Below are positions 36,459-47,502 of a stretch of 64,000 nucleotides of DNA, in pieces; position 1 is the stretch's first letter; the number at the start of each line of letters is the position of its first letter. The position numbers and the translations under genes were made by a program. This DNA comes from Mycolicibacter virginiensis (GTDB lineage Bacteria > Actinomycetota > Actinomycetes > Mycobacteriales > Mycobacteriaceae), in the NCBI RefSeq assembly GCF_022374935.2, contig NZ_CP092430.2, forward strand, positions 1,488,001 to 1,552,000. Reading direction: 5' to 3'. The notes under the pieces are model-generated. The model saw only the letters and a list, made by a program, of their open reading frames with translations, was not told the origin of the DNA and ran no database searches.

Positions 36459-39400
36459 GTGACGATCCACGAACACGACCGGGTTTCCGCTGACGGTGCA
36501 GGCTCGGGGCGGTTCGCCAGTGCCTCGTCCGCTCTGGTGGACCGGTTGACGGGCGGCGAACCGTACGCGGTCGCCTTCGGTGGACAGGGCAGTGCCTGGT
36601 TGGAGTCGCTTGAGGAGCTGGTGTCTTCGGCCGGCATCGAGACCGAGCTGGCCACGCTGGCCGGTGAGGCTGACCTGCTGCTCGAGCCGATTGCCAAGGA
36701 ACTTGTGGTGGTCCGGCCGATCGGCTTCGAGCCGCTGCAATGGGTGCGGGCGCTGGCGGCAGAGGACCCCATCCCATCGGCCAAGCAGCTGACTTCGGCG
36801 GCCGTGTCGGTGCCGGGCGTACTGCTGACTCAGATCGCCGCAATGCGGGCCCTGGAGCGGCAAGGGCTGGATCTTTCGGCCACGCCGCCCGTCGCCGCGG
36901 CCGGGCACTCGCAGGGCATCCTGGCCGTCGAGTCGCTGAAGGCCGGCGGTTCCACCGACGTGCAGCTGCTCGCGATCGCCCAGCTGCTTGGTGCCGCCGG
37001 AACGCTGGTGGCCCGTCGCCGCGGTATTTCGATTCTGGGCGACCGCCCGCCGATGGTGTCGGTAACCAACGTCGACCCCGAGCGCATCCGGCAACTGCTG
37101 GACGAGTTCTCCCAGGATGTGCGCACGGTGCTCCCACCGGTGCTGTCCATCCGCAACGGTCGTCGTGCCGTGGTGATCACCGGGACTCCCGAACAGCTGT
37201 CCCGTTTCGAGTTGTACTGCGAGCAGATCGCCGAGAAGGAGGCCGCCGAGCGCAAGAACAAGCTGCGCGGCGGCGCGGTCTTCGCTCCGGTCTTCGAACC
37301 GGTACAGGTCGAGGTCGGTTTCCACTCGCCGCGGCTGTCCGACGGCATCGAGATCGTGGCGCAGTGGGCCGCGAAGGTGGGCCTCGACGTCGAGTTGACC
37401 CGCCAGCTGGCCGACTCGATCCTGGTGGGCGAGGTCGACTGGGTCGAAGAGGTCACCACGCTGCATGACGCGGGCGCCCGCTGGATTCTGGATCTGGGAC
37501 CCGGCGACATCCTGACCCGACTGACCGCGCCGGTGATCCGCGGCCTGGGCATTGGGATCGTGCCGGTGGCCACCCGCGGTGGTCAGCGCAACCTGTTCAC
37601 CATCGGCGCCGTCCCGGAGGTCGCGCGGCCTTGGACGAGCTACGCCCCGTCGGTGGTCACGCTGCCCGACGGTCGGGTCAAGCTCGACACCAAGTTCACC
37701 CGGCTGACCGGTCGCTCACCGATCCTGCTGGCCGGCATGACCCCGACCACCGTCGACGCCAAGATCGTCGCCGCGGCCGCCAACGCCGGGCACTGGTCTG
37801 AGCTGGCCGGCGGTGGCCAGGTCACCGAGGAGATCTTCAACGACCGGGTCGCGGAGCTGACGACGCTGCTCGAGCCGGGTCGTACCGTCCAGTTCAACTC
37901 GCTGTTCCTGGACCCCTACCTGTGGAAGTTGCAGGTCGGCGGAAAGCGGTTGGTGCAGAAGGCGCGTCAGTCCGGCGCCCCGTTCGACGGGCTGGTGATC
38001 AGTGCCGGCATTCCCGAGCTGGAAGAGGCCGTTGAGCTGATCGCCGAGCTCAATGAATCCGGCATCAGCCATGTGGTGTTCAAGCCCGGCACCGTCGAGC
38101 AGATCCGGTCGGTGATCCGCATCGCCGCCGAGGTCCCCACCACGCCGGTGATCGCCCACGTCGAGGGTGGCCGCGCCGGTGGGCACCACTCCTGGGAAGA
38201 CCTCGACGACCTGCTGTTGGCGACTTACTCCGAGCTGCGCTCGCAGCCCAACATCACGCTGTGCGTGGGCGGTGGAATCGGCACCCCTGAGCAGGCCGCC
38301 GAATACCTGTCCGGCCGTTGGTCGCAGCAGCACGGCTTCCCACTGATGCCCGTTGACGGCATCTTGGTCGGTACCGCGGCGATGGCCACCCTGGAGGCCA
38401 CCACGTCGCCGGCAGTCAAGCAGATGCTGGTCGACACCAAGGGCACCGACCACTGGATCGGCGCCGGAAAAGCGCAGGGCGGCATGGCCTCCTCGCGCAG
38501 CCAGCTCGGTGCCGACATCCACGAGATCGACAACGTCGCCTCGCGGTGCGGCCGGCTGCTCGACGAGGTCGCCGGTGACGGCGACGCGGTCGCGGCGCGT
38601 CGCGACGAGATCATCGCCGCGCTGGCCGACACCGCCAAGCCCTACTTCGGTGATGTCACCGAGATGACGTACGCGCAGTGGCTACGCCGCTATGTGGAAT
38701 TGGCCATCGGCGCGGGCGACTCGACCGCCGACACCGCCTCACCGGACAGCCCGTGGCTGGCCGACACGTGGCGGGAGCGGTTCGGTTCGATGCTGCAGCG
38801 TGCCGAAGCGCGGCTCAACGAACTCGAGTCCGGTCCGATCGAGACCCTGTTCACCGATTCCGAAGGCGCACAATCGATCCTGGAGCGCCCCGAGGAGGCC
38901 ATCGCGGCGCTGCTGGCTCGCTACCCCGAGGCAGAGACCGTTCGGCTGCACCCGGCCGACGCGCCGTTCTTCACCCAGCTCTGCAAGACGCCCGGCAAGC
39001 CGGTCAACTTCGTGCCGGTGATCGACAAGGACGTGCGCCGTTGGTGGCGCAGTGACTCACTGTGGCAGGCGCACGACGCCCGCTACACCGCCGAGCAGGT
39101 CTGCATCATCCCCGGCATCACCGCCGTCGCCGGCATCACCCGGGTCGACGAGCCGGTCGGCGAGCTGCTGGATCGCTTCGAGCAGGCGGCAGTTGACCAG
39201 GTGCTCGCCACCGGCGTCGAGCCCAGCCCGGTGACAGCGCGACGTCGGGGCCGCACCGACGTGACCGGCCCGCTGGCCGTGCTGCTCGACGCCCCCGACG
39301 TGCTGTGGGCCGGCCGTACCGCCACCAACCCGGTGCACCGGATCGCCGACCCCGACGAGTGGCAGGTGCACGAGAACCGCACCGCCACCCACCCGTCGAC

Positions 39401-42400
39401 CGGAGCGCGACTGGAAGTCGCCTCGGATTCGAACGTCGTGCTGAGCGTGCCGCTGTCGGGTGTCTGGATCAACATTCGCTTCACCGTGCCGGCAGCCGTC
39501 GTCGACGGGGCCACCCCGCTGGTCTCCACCGAGGACGCCGCCGCCGCGATGCGCGCGGTGCTGGCCATCGCCGCCGGTGTCGACGGCCCCGAGGCCCTGC
39601 CGCCGGTACACGACGGCTCGGCCACCGTCACCGTGGAGTGGAACCCCGAGCAGGTCGCCGATCACACCGGGGTGACCGCGACGTTCGGCGCGCCGCTTGC
39701 ACCGGGACTGTCCACCGTGCCCGACGCACTGGTCGGCCGGTGCTGGCCGGCGGTGTTCGCCGCCATCGGCTCGGCCACCACCGACGCCGGGTTCCCGGTT
39801 GTCGAGGGTCTGCTGTCCCTGGTGCACCTGGACCACGCGGCGCAGCTGCTCGCCGCGCTGCCGGCGGAGCCGGCCGAATTGACCGTCACCGCAACGGCTT
39901 CGGCGGCCACCGACACTGAGGTCGGCCGCGTCGTCCCGGTGTCGGTCACGGTCGCAGCGGCCGACGGCACCGTGCTGGCCACCCTGGAGGAGCGCTTCGC
40001 GATCCGCGGACGCACCGGTGCCGCGGAACTGACCGACCCGGTTCGGGCCGGCGGTGCCGTCTCCGACAACGCCACCGACACGCCGCGCCGCCGTCGGCGC
40101 GACGTCACCGTGACCGCGCCGGTGGACATGCGGCCGTTCGCGGCGGTTTCCGGCGACTACAACCCGATCCACACCGACCGGGCCGCAGCACTGCTGGCCG
40201 GCCTGGAATCGCCCATCGTGCACGGCATGTGGCTCTCGGCCGCGGCCCAGCATGTGGTGACCGCCACCGACGGCCAAGCCCGCCCGCCGGCGCGGCTGGT
40301 CGGCTGGACCGCGCGCTTCCTGGGCATGGTCAAGCCCGGCGATGACGTCGACTTCCGCGTCGACCGGGTCGGAATCGACCTGGGCGCAGAGGTTCTGGAG
40401 ATCAGCGCACGGATCGGTTCGGACCTGGTCATGTCGGCTACCGCTCGGCTGACTGCGCCCAAGACCGTCTATGCGTTCCCGGGTCAGGGCATCCAGCACA
40501 AGGGCATGGGCATGGAGGTCCGTGCCCGGTCCAAGGCCGCCCGTAAGGTCTGGGACTCCGCGGACAAGTTCACCCGCGAAACCCTGGGCTTCTCGGTGCT
40601 GCACGTGGTGCGCGATAACCCGACCAGCCTGATCGCCTCCGGCGTGCATTACCAGCACCCCGAAGGCGTGCTGTACCTGACGCAGTTCACCCAGGTCGCG
40701 ATGGCCACCGTGGCTGCCGCGCAGGTTGCCGAGATGCGCGAGCAGGGCGCCTTCGTCGAAGGTGCGATCGCCTGCGGTCACTCCGTCGGTGAGTACACCG
40801 CGCTGGCCTGCGTCAGCGGCGTCTACGAGCTGGAAGCGCTGCTGGAGGTGGTGTTCCACCGCGGCTCGAAGATGCACGACATCGTGCCACGTGACGCCAT
40901 GGGTCGCTCCAACTACCGACTGGCCGCCATCCGGCCGTCGCAGATCGACCTCGACGACGCCGACGTCACCGCGTTCGTCGCCGAGATCGCCGAGCGCACC
41001 GGTGAATTCCTGCAGATCGTCAACTTCAACCTGCGCGGCTCGCAGTACGCGATCGCCGGCACGGTCGCCGGCCTGGAGGCTCTGGAGGCCGAGGTCGAGC
41101 GGCGCCGCGAGATCAGCGGCGGCAAGCGCTCGTTCATCCTGGTTCCCGGGATCGATGTGCCGTTCCACTCGGAGGTGCTGCGCATCGGCGTGGACGACTT
41201 CCGCCGTTCGCTGGAGCGGGTCATGCCGCGCGACCAGGACCCGGCGCTGATCGTCGGCCGCTACATCCCCAACCTGGTGCCCAAGCCGTTCACGTTGGAC
41301 CGGGAGTTCATCCAGGAGATTCGCGACCTGGTGCCGGCCGAGCCGCTCGACGAGGTGCTGGCCAACTACGACACCTGGCGCAACGAGAAGCCGGCCGAGC
41401 TGTGCCGCAAGGTCGTCATCGAGTTGCTGGCTTGGCAATTCGCCAGCCCGGTGCGTTGGATCGAGACCCAGGACCTGCTGTTCATCGAGCAGGCGGCCGG
41501 TGGGTTGGGCGTGGAACGGTTTGTCGAGATCGGGGTGAAGACCGCCCCGACGGTCGCCGGACTGGCCACCAACACGCTCAAGCTGCCCGAGTACGCCCAC
41601 AGCACCGTGGAGGTGCTCAACGCTGAGCGCGATGCCGCCGTGCTGTTCGCCACCGACACCGACCCGGAGCCGGAAGATGAGCCGGTTGCCGACGATTCCG
41701 ACGCTGCCGCGCCGGACGGGAGCGCTGTGCCTGATGTCGCCCCCGCCGTCGCTTCGGCTGGCGCCTCAGCTCCGGCGGGAGCTCCGCGCCCCGACGACAT
41801 CGCGTTCGACGCCGCCGACGCCACCTGCGCGCTGATCGCGCTGAGCGCCAAGATGCGCATCGACCAGATCGAGGCGCTGGACTCCATCGAGTCCATCACC
41901 GACGGCGCATCGTCGCGGCGCAACCAGCTGCTGGTGGACCTGGGTTCGGAGCTGAACCTGGGCGCCATCGACGGCGCCGCCGAAGCCGACCTGTCCGGGC
42001 TGAAATCGCAGGTGACCAAGCTGGCCCGCACCTACAAGCCGTACGGCCCGGTGCTGACCGACGCGATCAACGACCAGCTCCGCACCATTCTCGGACCGTC
42101 CGGCAAGCGGCCCGGTGCCATCGCCGAACGGGTCAAGAAGACCTGGGAGCTCGGTGACGGCTGGGCCAAGCACGTCACCGTCGAGGTGGCGTTGGGGACC
42201 CGCGAGGGCAGCAGTGTCCGGGGCGGCGCCCTGGGCGGGTTGCACGAGGGCGCCCTGGCCGACGCCGCGGCCGTCGACAAGGTCATCGATGCGGCCGTGC
42301 AGGCCGTCGCCGCACGCCGCGGTGTCGCGGTCAGCCTGCCATCGGCAGGCGGTGGCGGTGGCGCGACCGTGGATGCCGCCGCGCTGGGCGAGTTCACCGC

Positions 42401-45400
42401 CCAGATCACCGGCCGCGACGGTGTGCTCGCTTCAGCGGCCCGGCTGGTGTTGGGCCAGCTCGGATTCGACAACGCGGTAAGCGCCCCGGCGGGTGCCACC
42501 GACAGCGAGCTGATCGACCTGGTGACCGCCGAATTGGGTTCGGACTGGCCGCGCCTGGTGGCGCCGGCCTTCGACGGCCGCAAAGCGGTGCTGTTCGACG
42601 ACCGTTGGGCCAGTGCCCGCGAGGACCTGGTCAAGCTGTGGCTGGTCGACGAAGGCGACATCGACGCCGACTGGCCGCGTCTGGCCGAGCGTTTCGAGGG
42701 TGCCGGCCACGTGGTCGCCACCCAGGCGTCCTGGTGGCAGGCCCGGGCGCTGGCCTCGGGCCGGCAGATTCACGGCTCGCTGTACGCCCGGATCGCTGCT
42801 GGCGCGGAGAACCCCGGCCGGGGCCGCTACAGCGACGAGGTGGCGGTGGTGACCGGTGCCTCCAAGGGCTCGATCGCGGCATCGGTGGTCGGGCAGCTGC
42901 TCGACGGCGGTGCGACCGTCATCGCCACCACGTCTCGTCTCGACGACGAGCGACTGGGCTTCTACCGCGACCTTTACCGTGACCACGCTCGGTTCGGTGC
43001 CGCGCTGTGGGTGGTGCCGGCCAACATGGCGTCGTACTCCGACATCGACGCACTGGTCGAATGGGTCGGAACCGAGCAGACTGAAAGCCTTGGGCCGCAG
43101 TCGATCCACCTCAAAGATGCGCAGACCCCGACGCTGCTGTTCCCGTTCGCGGCTCCGCGGGTCACCGGCGATCTGTCGGAGGCCGGTGCGCGTGCCGAGA
43201 TGGAGATGAAGGTTCTGCTGTGGGCTGTGCAGCGCCTCATCGGCGGCCTGTCGAAGATCGGCGCCGAGCGCGACATCGCCTCCCGGTTGCACGTGGTGCT
43301 GCCCGGATCGCCTAACCGCGGCATGTTCGGCGGTGACGGCGCCTACGGCGAGGCCAAGGCGTCGCTGGACGCGCTGGTGTCGCGCTGGAAGGCGGAGTCC
43401 TCGTGGGCTTCTCGGGTCAGCCTGGCCCACGCCCTGATCGGCTGGACTCGCGGCACGGGGCTGATGGGCCACAACGACGTCATCGTCGATGCGGTCGAGG
43501 AAGCTGGCGTCACCACCTACTCGACCGAGCAGATGGCGGCCATGCTGCTGGGCTTGTGCAACGTCGAGTCCAAGGTGGCCGCGGCCAACGCCCCGATCGA
43601 GGCCGACCTGACCGGTGGCCTGGCCGAGGCGAATCTGGACATGGCCGAGCTGGCTGCCCGGGCTCGTGAGGAGATGACGAGCGAAGCAGCGGCCGACGAC
43701 GAGGCTGACGCCGGCAACACCATTGCGGCACTGCCGAGTCCGCCGCGCGGCCACACTCCGGCACCCCCGCCGGCCTGGGCCGACCTCGACGTCGACCCGG
43801 CCGACCTGGTGGTCATCGTCGGTGGCGCCGAACTGGGGCCGCTGGGCTCGTCGCGCACCCGCTTCGAGATGGAGGTCTCCGGAGAGCTGTCGGCAGCTGG
43901 GGTGCTCGAGCTGGCCTGGACCACCGGTTTGGTCAAGTGGGAGGACGACCCGACCCCGGGTTGGTATGACACCGCGACCGGTGAGTTGGTCGACGAGGCC
44001 GAGTTGGTGGAGCGCTACCACGACGCCGTGGTGGAACGCGTCGGTGTTCGCGAGTTCGTCGATGACGGCGCGATCGACCCCGACCACGCCTCACCGCTGT
44101 TGGTCAGTGTCTTCCTGGACAAGGACTTCTCGTTCGTGGTCTCCAGCGAGGCCGACGCCCGGGCGTTCGTCGAGTTCGACCCCGAGCACACTGTGGTGCG
44201 CCCGGTGCCGGACTCCTCGGATTGGCAGGTGATCCGCAAGGCCGGCACCGAGATTCGGGTGCCGCGCAAGAGCAAGCTGTCGCGCACCGTGGGTGCTCAG
44301 ATCCCGACCGGGTTCGACCCGACGGTGTGGGGGATCAGTCAGGACATGGCCACCTCCATCGACCGGGTGGCGCTGTGGAACATCGTCGCGACCGTCGATG
44401 CGTTCCTGTCGGCGGGCTTCACCCCGACCGAGCTGATGCGCTGGGTGCACCCGTCGCTGGTGGCCAGCACTCAGGGCACCGGCATGGGCGGCATGACCTC
44501 GATGCAGACCATGTACCACGGCAACCTGCTCGGGCGGGCCAAGCCGAACGACATCCTGCAGGAAGTTCTGCCCAATGTCGTTGCCGCGCACGTGGTCCAG
44601 AGCTACGTCGGGTCCTACGGCGCGATGATCCACCCGGTGGCCGCCTGTGCCACCGCGGCGGTCTCGGTCGAGGAGGGCGTCGACAAGATCCGGCTGGGCA
44701 AGGCCGAGCTGGTGGTCACCGGCGGCTACGACGACCTGACCCTGGAGGCCATCATCGGCTTCGGTGACATGGCGGCCACCGCCGACACCGAGATGATGCG
44801 CGCGAAGGGAATCAGCGACTCGAAGTTCTCCCGTGCCAACGACCGGCGCCGCCTGGGCTTCGTCGAGGCTCAGGGTGGCGGCACCATTCTGCTGGCCCGC
44901 GGCGACCTGGCCGCCAAGATGGGCCTGCCGGTCCTGGCGGTGGTGGCCTACGCGCAGAGCTTCGCTGACGGCGTGCACACCTCGATCCCCGCTCCGGGCC
45001 TGGGTGCCCTGGGCGCGGGCCGGGGCGGCAAGGACTCGATGTTGGCCCGTTCGCTGGCCAAGCTGGGTGTGGGTGCCGACGACATCGCGGTGGTCTCCAA
45101 GCACGACACCTCGACGTTGGCCAACGACCCCAACGAGACCGAGCTGCACGAGCGGCTGGCCGACTCGCTGGGCCGCTCCGACGGTGCGCCGCTGTTCGTG
45201 ATCAGCCAGAAGAGCCTCACCGGGCACGCCAAGGGCGGCGCGGCGGTCTTCCAGATGATGGGCCTGTGCCAGGTGCTGCGCGACGGGGTCATCCCGCCCA
45301 ACCGCAGCCTGGACTGTGTCGACGACGAGCTGGCCACCGCCGGGCACCTGGTGTGGGTGCGCGAGACGCTGGAGCTGGGGGAGAAGTTCCCGCTCAAGGC

Positions 45401-45698
45401 CGGTTTGGTCACCAGCCTTGGCTTCGGTCACGTCTCCGGTCTGGTCGCCCTGGTGCACCCGGCGGCGTTCCTGGCGGCGCTGGACCCGAGCCAGCGCGCG
45501 GCCTACGAGCAGCAAGCCGGCGAGCGGGTGCTGGCCGGTCAGCGGCGACTCGCCTCGGCGATCGCCGGCGGCAAGCCGATGTACGAGCGGCCCGCCGACC
45601 GGCGTTTCGACCACGACTCACCGGAGAAGCGCCAGGAGTCGGCGATGCTGCTCAACCCCGCGGCACGGCTCGGCGACGGCGACGTCTACATCGGATAG
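36459..45698 (+). CDS. fas: Type I fatty acid synthase (multifunctional)
   Basis: A 3079-residue FAS I that makes C16-C26 acyl-CoAs for membrane lipids and mycolate precursors. Domain order follows the fungal-type fusion. The acetyltransferase has Ser151 (AGHSQG); the enoyl reductase follows (LAGMTPTTVDAKIVAAAANAG). The MaoC-like dehydratase region has DYNPIHTD, and the malonyl/palmitoyl transferase has Ser1442 (GHSVGEYTAL). The ACP carries the phosphopantetheine Ser1809 (ALDSIESI). The ketoreductase has VTGASKGSIA and YGEAKASLDAL, and the ketosynthase has Cys2730 (ACATAAVS) plus KHDTSTLANDPNE and TGHAKGGA. The GTG start follows GGGGAGA. acpS is 11 bp downstream and activates the ACP. No break is seen. 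Confidence 0.98.
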   Translation: MTIHEHDRVSADGAGSGRFASASSALVDRLTGGEPYAVAFGGQGSAWLESLEELVSSAGIETELATLAGEADLLLEPIAKELVVVRPIGFEPLQWVRALAAEDPIPSAKQLTSAAVSVPGVLLTQIAAMRALERQGLDLSATPPVAAAGHSQGILAVESLKAGGSTDVQLLAIAQLLGAAGTLVARRRGISILGDRPPMVSVTNVDPERIRQLLDEFSQDVRTVLPPVLSIRNGRRAVVITGTPEQLSRFELYCEQIAEKEAAERKNKLRGGAVFAPVFEPVQVEVGFHSPRLSDGIEIVAQWAAKVGLDVELTRQLADSILVGEVDWVEEVTTLHDAGARWILDLGPGDILTRLTAPVIRGLGIGIVPVATRGGQRNLFTIGAVPEVARPWTSYAPSVVTLPDGRVKLDTKFTRLTGRSPILLAGMTPTTVDAKIVAAAANAGHWSELAGGGQVTEEIFNDRVAELTTLLEPGRTVQFNSLFLDPYLWKLQVGGKRLVQKARQSGAPFDGLVISAGIPELEEAVELIAELNESGISHVVFKPGTVEQIRSVIRIAAEVPTTPVIAHVEGGRAGGHHSWEDLDDLLLATYSELRSQPNITLCVGGGIGTPEQAAEYLSGRWSQQHGFPLMPVDGILVGTAAMATLEATTSPAVKQMLVDTKGTDHWIGAGKAQGGMASSRSQLGADIHEIDNVASRCGRLLDEVAGDGDAVAARRDEIIAALADTAKPYFGDVTEMTYAQWLRRYVELAIGAGDSTADTASPDSPWLADTWRERFGSMLQRAEARLNELESGPIETLFTDSEGAQSILERPEEAIAALLARYPEAETVRLHPADAPFFTQLCKTPGKPVNFVPVIDKDVRRWWRSDSLWQAHDARYTAEQVCIIPGITAVAGITRVDEPVGELLDRFEQAAVDQVLATGVEPSPVTARRRGRTDVTGPLAVLLDAPDVLWAGRTATNPVHRIADPDEWQVHENRTATHPSTGARLEVASDSNVVLSVPLSGVWINIRFTVPAAVVDGATPLVSTEDAAAAMRAVLAIAAGVDGPEALPPVHDGSATVTVEWNPEQVADHTGVTATFGAPLAPGLSTVPDALVGRCWPAVFAAIGSATTDAGFPVVEGLLSLVHLDHAAQLLAALPAEPAELTVTATASAATDTEVGRVVPVSVTVAAADGTVLATLEERFAIRGRTGAAELTDPVRAGGAVSDNATDTPRRRRRDVTVTAPVDMRPFAAVSGDYNPIHTDRAAALLAGLESPIVHGMWLSAAAQHVVTATDGQARPPARLVGWTARFLGMVKPGDDVDFRVDRVGIDLGAEVLEISARIGSDLVMSATARLTAPKTVYAFPGQGIQHKGMGMEVRARSKAARKVWDSADKFTRETLGFSVLHVVRDNPTSLIASGVHYQHPEGVLYLTQFTQVAMATVAAAQVAEMREQGAFVEGAIACGHSVGEYTALACVSGVYELEALLEVVFHRGSKMHDIVPRDAMGRSNYRLAAIRPSQIDLDDADVTAFVAEIAERTGEFLQIVNFNLRGSQYAIAGTVAGLEALEAEVERRREISGGKRSFILVPGIDVPFHSEVLRIGVDDFRRSLERVMPRDQDPALIVGRYIPNLVPKPFTLDREFIQEIRDLVPAEPLDEVLANYDTWRNEKPAELCRKVVIELLAWQFASPVRWIETQDLLFIEQAAGGLGVERFVEIGVKTAPTVAGLATNTLKLPEYAHSTVEVLNAERDAAVLFATDTDPEPEDEPVADDSDAAAPDGSAVPDVAPAVASAGASAPAGAPRPDDIAFDAADATCALIALSAKMRIDQIEALDSIESITDGASSRRNQLLVDLGSELNLGAIDGAAEADLSGLKSQVTKLARTYKPYGPVLTDAINDQLRTILGPSGKRPGAIAERVKKTWELGDGWAKHVTVEVALGTREGSSVRGGALGGLHEGALADAAAVDKVIDAAVQAVAARRGVAVSLPSAGGGGGATVDAAALGEFTAQITGRDGVLASAARLVLGQLGFDNAVSAPAGATDSELIDLVTAELGSDWPRLVAPAFDGRKAVLFDDRWASAREDLVKLWLVDEGDIDADWPRLAERFEGAGHVVATQASWWQARALASGRQIHGSLYARIAAGAENPGRGRYSDEVAVVTGASKGSIAASVVGQLLDGGATVIATTSRLDDERLGFYRDLYRDHARFGAALWVVPANMASYSDIDALVEWVGTEQTESLGPQSIHLKDAQTPTLLFPFAAPRVTGDLSEAGARAEMEMKVLLWAVQRLIGGLSKIGAERDIASRLHVVLPGSPNRGMFGGDGAYGEAKASLDALVSRWKAESSWASRVSLAHALIGWTRGTGLMGHNDVIVDAVEEAGVTTYSTEQMAAMLLGLCNVESKVAAANAPIEADLTGGLAEANLDMAELAARAREEMTSEAAADDEADAGNTIAALPSPPRGHTPAPPPAWADLDVDPADLVVIVGGAELGPLGSSRTRFEMEVSGELSAAGVLELAWTTGLVKWEDDPTPGWYDTATGELVDEAELVERYHDAVVERVGVREFVDDGAIDPDHASPLLVSVFLDKDFSFVVSSEADARAFVEFDPEHTVVRPVPDSSDWQVIRKAGTEIRVPRKSKLSRTVGAQIPTGFDPTVWGISQDMATSIDRVALWNIVATVDAFLSAGFTPTELMRWVHPSLVASTQGTGMGGMTSMQTMYHGNLLGRAKPNDILQEVLPNVVAAHVVQSYVGSYGAMIHPVAACATAAVSVEEGVDKIRLGKAELVVTGGYDDLTLEAIIGFGDMAATADTEMMRAKGISDSKFSRANDRRRLGFVEAQGGGTILLARGDLAAKMGLPVLAVVAYAQSFADGVHTSIPAPGLGALGAGRGGKDSMLARSLAKLGVGADDIAVVSKHDTSTLANDPNETELHERLADSLGRSDGAPLFVISQKSLTGHAKGGAAVFQMMGLCQVLRDGVIPPNRSLDCVDDELATAGHLVWVRETLELGEKFPLKAGLVTSLGFGHVSGLVALVHPAAFLAALDPSQRAAYEQQAGERVLAGQRRLASAIAGGKPMYERPADRRFDHDSPEKRQESAMLLNPAARLGDGDVYIG

Positions 45699-45709
45699 CG
45701 TCACTGGTT

Positions 45710-46102
45710 ATGGGCATCGTTGGTGTCGGGATCGACCTGGTGTCGATTCCCGACTTCGCCGAGCAGGTCGACCAACCCGGGACGGTGTTCGCCGAGACGT
45801 TCACCCCCGGGGAGCGTCGCGACGCCTCGGACAAGAGTTCGTCGGCGGCGCGGCACCTGGCGGCCCGCTGGGCGGCCAAGGAGGCGGTGATCAAGGCATG
45901 GTCGGGGTCGCGGTTTGCGCAGAAACCGGTGCTGCCGGAGGCGATTCACCGCGACATCGAGGTGGTCACCGACACGTGGGGACGCCCGAAGGTGCGACTC
46001 TCCGGTGAGATAGCGCAGCATCTGGCCGACGTGACGATCCACGTGTCGCTGACCCACGAGGCCGACACCGCCGCCGCCGTCGCGATCCTGGAGATCAATT
46101 GA
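45710..46102 (+). CDS. acpS: Holo-ACP synthase (4'-phosphopantetheinyl transferase)
   Basis: AcpS attaches 4'-phosphopantetheine to the FAS I carrier domain. The 130-residue protein begins GIVGVGIDLVSIPDFAEQV and has RHLAARWAAKEAVIKAWSG (metal-binding Glu and Lys) and HVSLTHEADTAAAVAILE. It follows fas by 11 bp, and the pair is a conserved mycobacterial operon (Rv2524c-Rv2523c). Confidence 0.97.
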   Translation: MGIVGVGIDLVSIPDFAEQVDQPGTVFAETFTPGERRDASDKSSSAARHLAARWAAKEAVIKAWSGSRFAQKPVLPEAIHRDIEVVTDTWGRPKVRLSGEIAQHLADVTIHVSLTHEADTAAAVAILEIN

Positions 46103-46152
46103 CGCCGAGCAGTCGTGAAAGCCCCCAAAATACTGCGTCGTAGGGTGCTTTC

Positions 46153-47502
46153 ATGTCTGCTCGTCGTAGTGAACTGATCCAGCGAGTCCACGACGTCCTG
46201 CCGTCGGTGCGAGCCGATCTGGAGGATCTGGTGCGCATCGAGTCGGTATGGGCTGACCCTGCGCGACGACCCGAGGTGCATCGCAGCGCCCAGCGTGTCG
46301 CAGACCTGCTGAGCCAGGCGGGCTTTCCGCAGGTGCAGATCGTCGCCGAGGGCGGTGCGCCGGCAGTCATCGCGCACTATCCGCCGCCTTCGGGTGCCCC
46401 GACTGTGTTGCTCTACGCGCACCACGACGTGCAGCCCGAAGGCGACGTGGGGCAGTGGGATTCACCGCCGTTCGAACCGACCGAACGCGACGGGCGCCTC
46501 TACGGCCGCGGCACCGCCGACGACAAGGCCGGTATCGCAACACATCTGGCGGCATTCCGGGCGCACGGCGGCCACCCGCCGGTCGGTGTGACGGTCTTCG
46601 TCGAGGGCGAGGAGGAATCCGGATCGCCGTCGCTGGGGGCGCTGCTTGCCGCGCATCGCGAGGCGCTGAGCGCCGACGTGATCGTGATCGCTGACTCCGA
46701 CAACTGGAGCACCGAGATCCCCTCACTGACGGTGTCGCTGCGGGGGCTGGCCGACTGCGTGGTGGAAGTCGCGACGCTGGATCACGGTCTGCACTCGGGG
46801 CTGTGGGGTGGGGTGGTGCCCGACGCGCTGACCGTCCTGGTGCGGCTGCTGGCAAGCCTGCACGACGACGAGGGCAACGTCGCGGTCGCCGGGCTTCACG
46901 AAGGCACCGCGGCACCGGTCGATTACCCGCCCGAGCGCGTACGTGCCGACACCGGACTGTTGGACGGAGTGACCGAGATCGGCTCCGGCTCGGTGCCCCA
47001 GCGAATGTGGGCCAAGCCGGCGATCACCGTTATCGGTATCGACACCACGAGCATTGCGGCATCATCGAACACGCTGATTCCACGGGCCCGCGCCAAGATC
47101 AGCCTGCGAGTGGCCCCCGGCGGCGACGCCGCCGCACACCTGGACGCGCTCACCGCTCACCTACAGCACCACGCCCCGTGGGGAGCCCAGGTGACCGTCA
47201 CCCCGGGTGATGTCGGGCAGCCCTACGCCATCGACGCCACCGGCCCGGTGTACGACGCCGCGCGGGCCGCGTTCGTCGAGGCGTGGGGCGTCGAGCCCAT
47301 CGACATGGGCATGGGCGGCTCCATCCCGTTCATCGCCGAGTTCGCCGCCGCCTACCCCCAGGCGACCATCCTGGTCACCGGGGTGGAAGATCCCGGCACC
47401 CAGGCGCACAGCATCAACGAGAGCCTGCACCTGGGCGTGCTGGAACGCGCCGCCACCGCCGAAGCGCTGTTGCTGGAAAAGCTGGGCGGTCAGCCCGCCT
47501 GA
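46153..47502 (+). CDS. M20-family metallopeptidase/dipeptidase (Rv2522c-like)
   Basis: A 449-residue zinc hydrolase of the DapE/ArgE/carnosinase group. Zinc-ligand motifs are VLLYAHHDVQPEGD, LYGRGTADDKAGI and FVEGEEESGSPSLG, with a dimerization lid in the middle and GMGGSIPFIAEFA near the end. Substrate unknown. The stop overlaps the start of the APH-like gene by one base, so the next gene is probably translated with it. Confidence 0.9.
   Translation: MSARRSELIQRVHDVLPSVRADLEDLVRIESVWADPARRPEVHRSAQRVADLLSQAGFPQVQIVAEGGAPAVIAHYPPPSGAPTVLLYAHHDVQPEGDVGQWDSPPFEPTERDGRLYGRGTADDKAGIATHLAAFRAHGGHPPVGVTVFVEGEEESGSPSLGALLAAHREALSADVIVIADSDNWSTEIPSLTVSLRGLADCVVEVATLDHGLHSGLWGGVVPDALTVLVRLLASLHDDEGNVAVAGLHEGTAAPVDYPPERVRADTGLLDGVTEIGSGSVPQRMWAKPAITVIGIDTTSIAASSNTLIPRARAKISLRVAPGGDAAAHLDALTAHLQHHAPWGAQVTVTPGDVGQPYAIDATGPVYDAARAAFVEAWGVEPIDMGMGGSIPFIAEFAAAYPQATILVTGVEDPGTQAHSINESLHLGVLERAATAEALLLEKLGGQPA

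Noticed and set aside
39057..41600. A long minus-strand ORF antisense to fas
   Set aside because: High-GC antisense frames are commonly open. The sequence has no recognisable domains, and the fas protein is continuous on the other strand.
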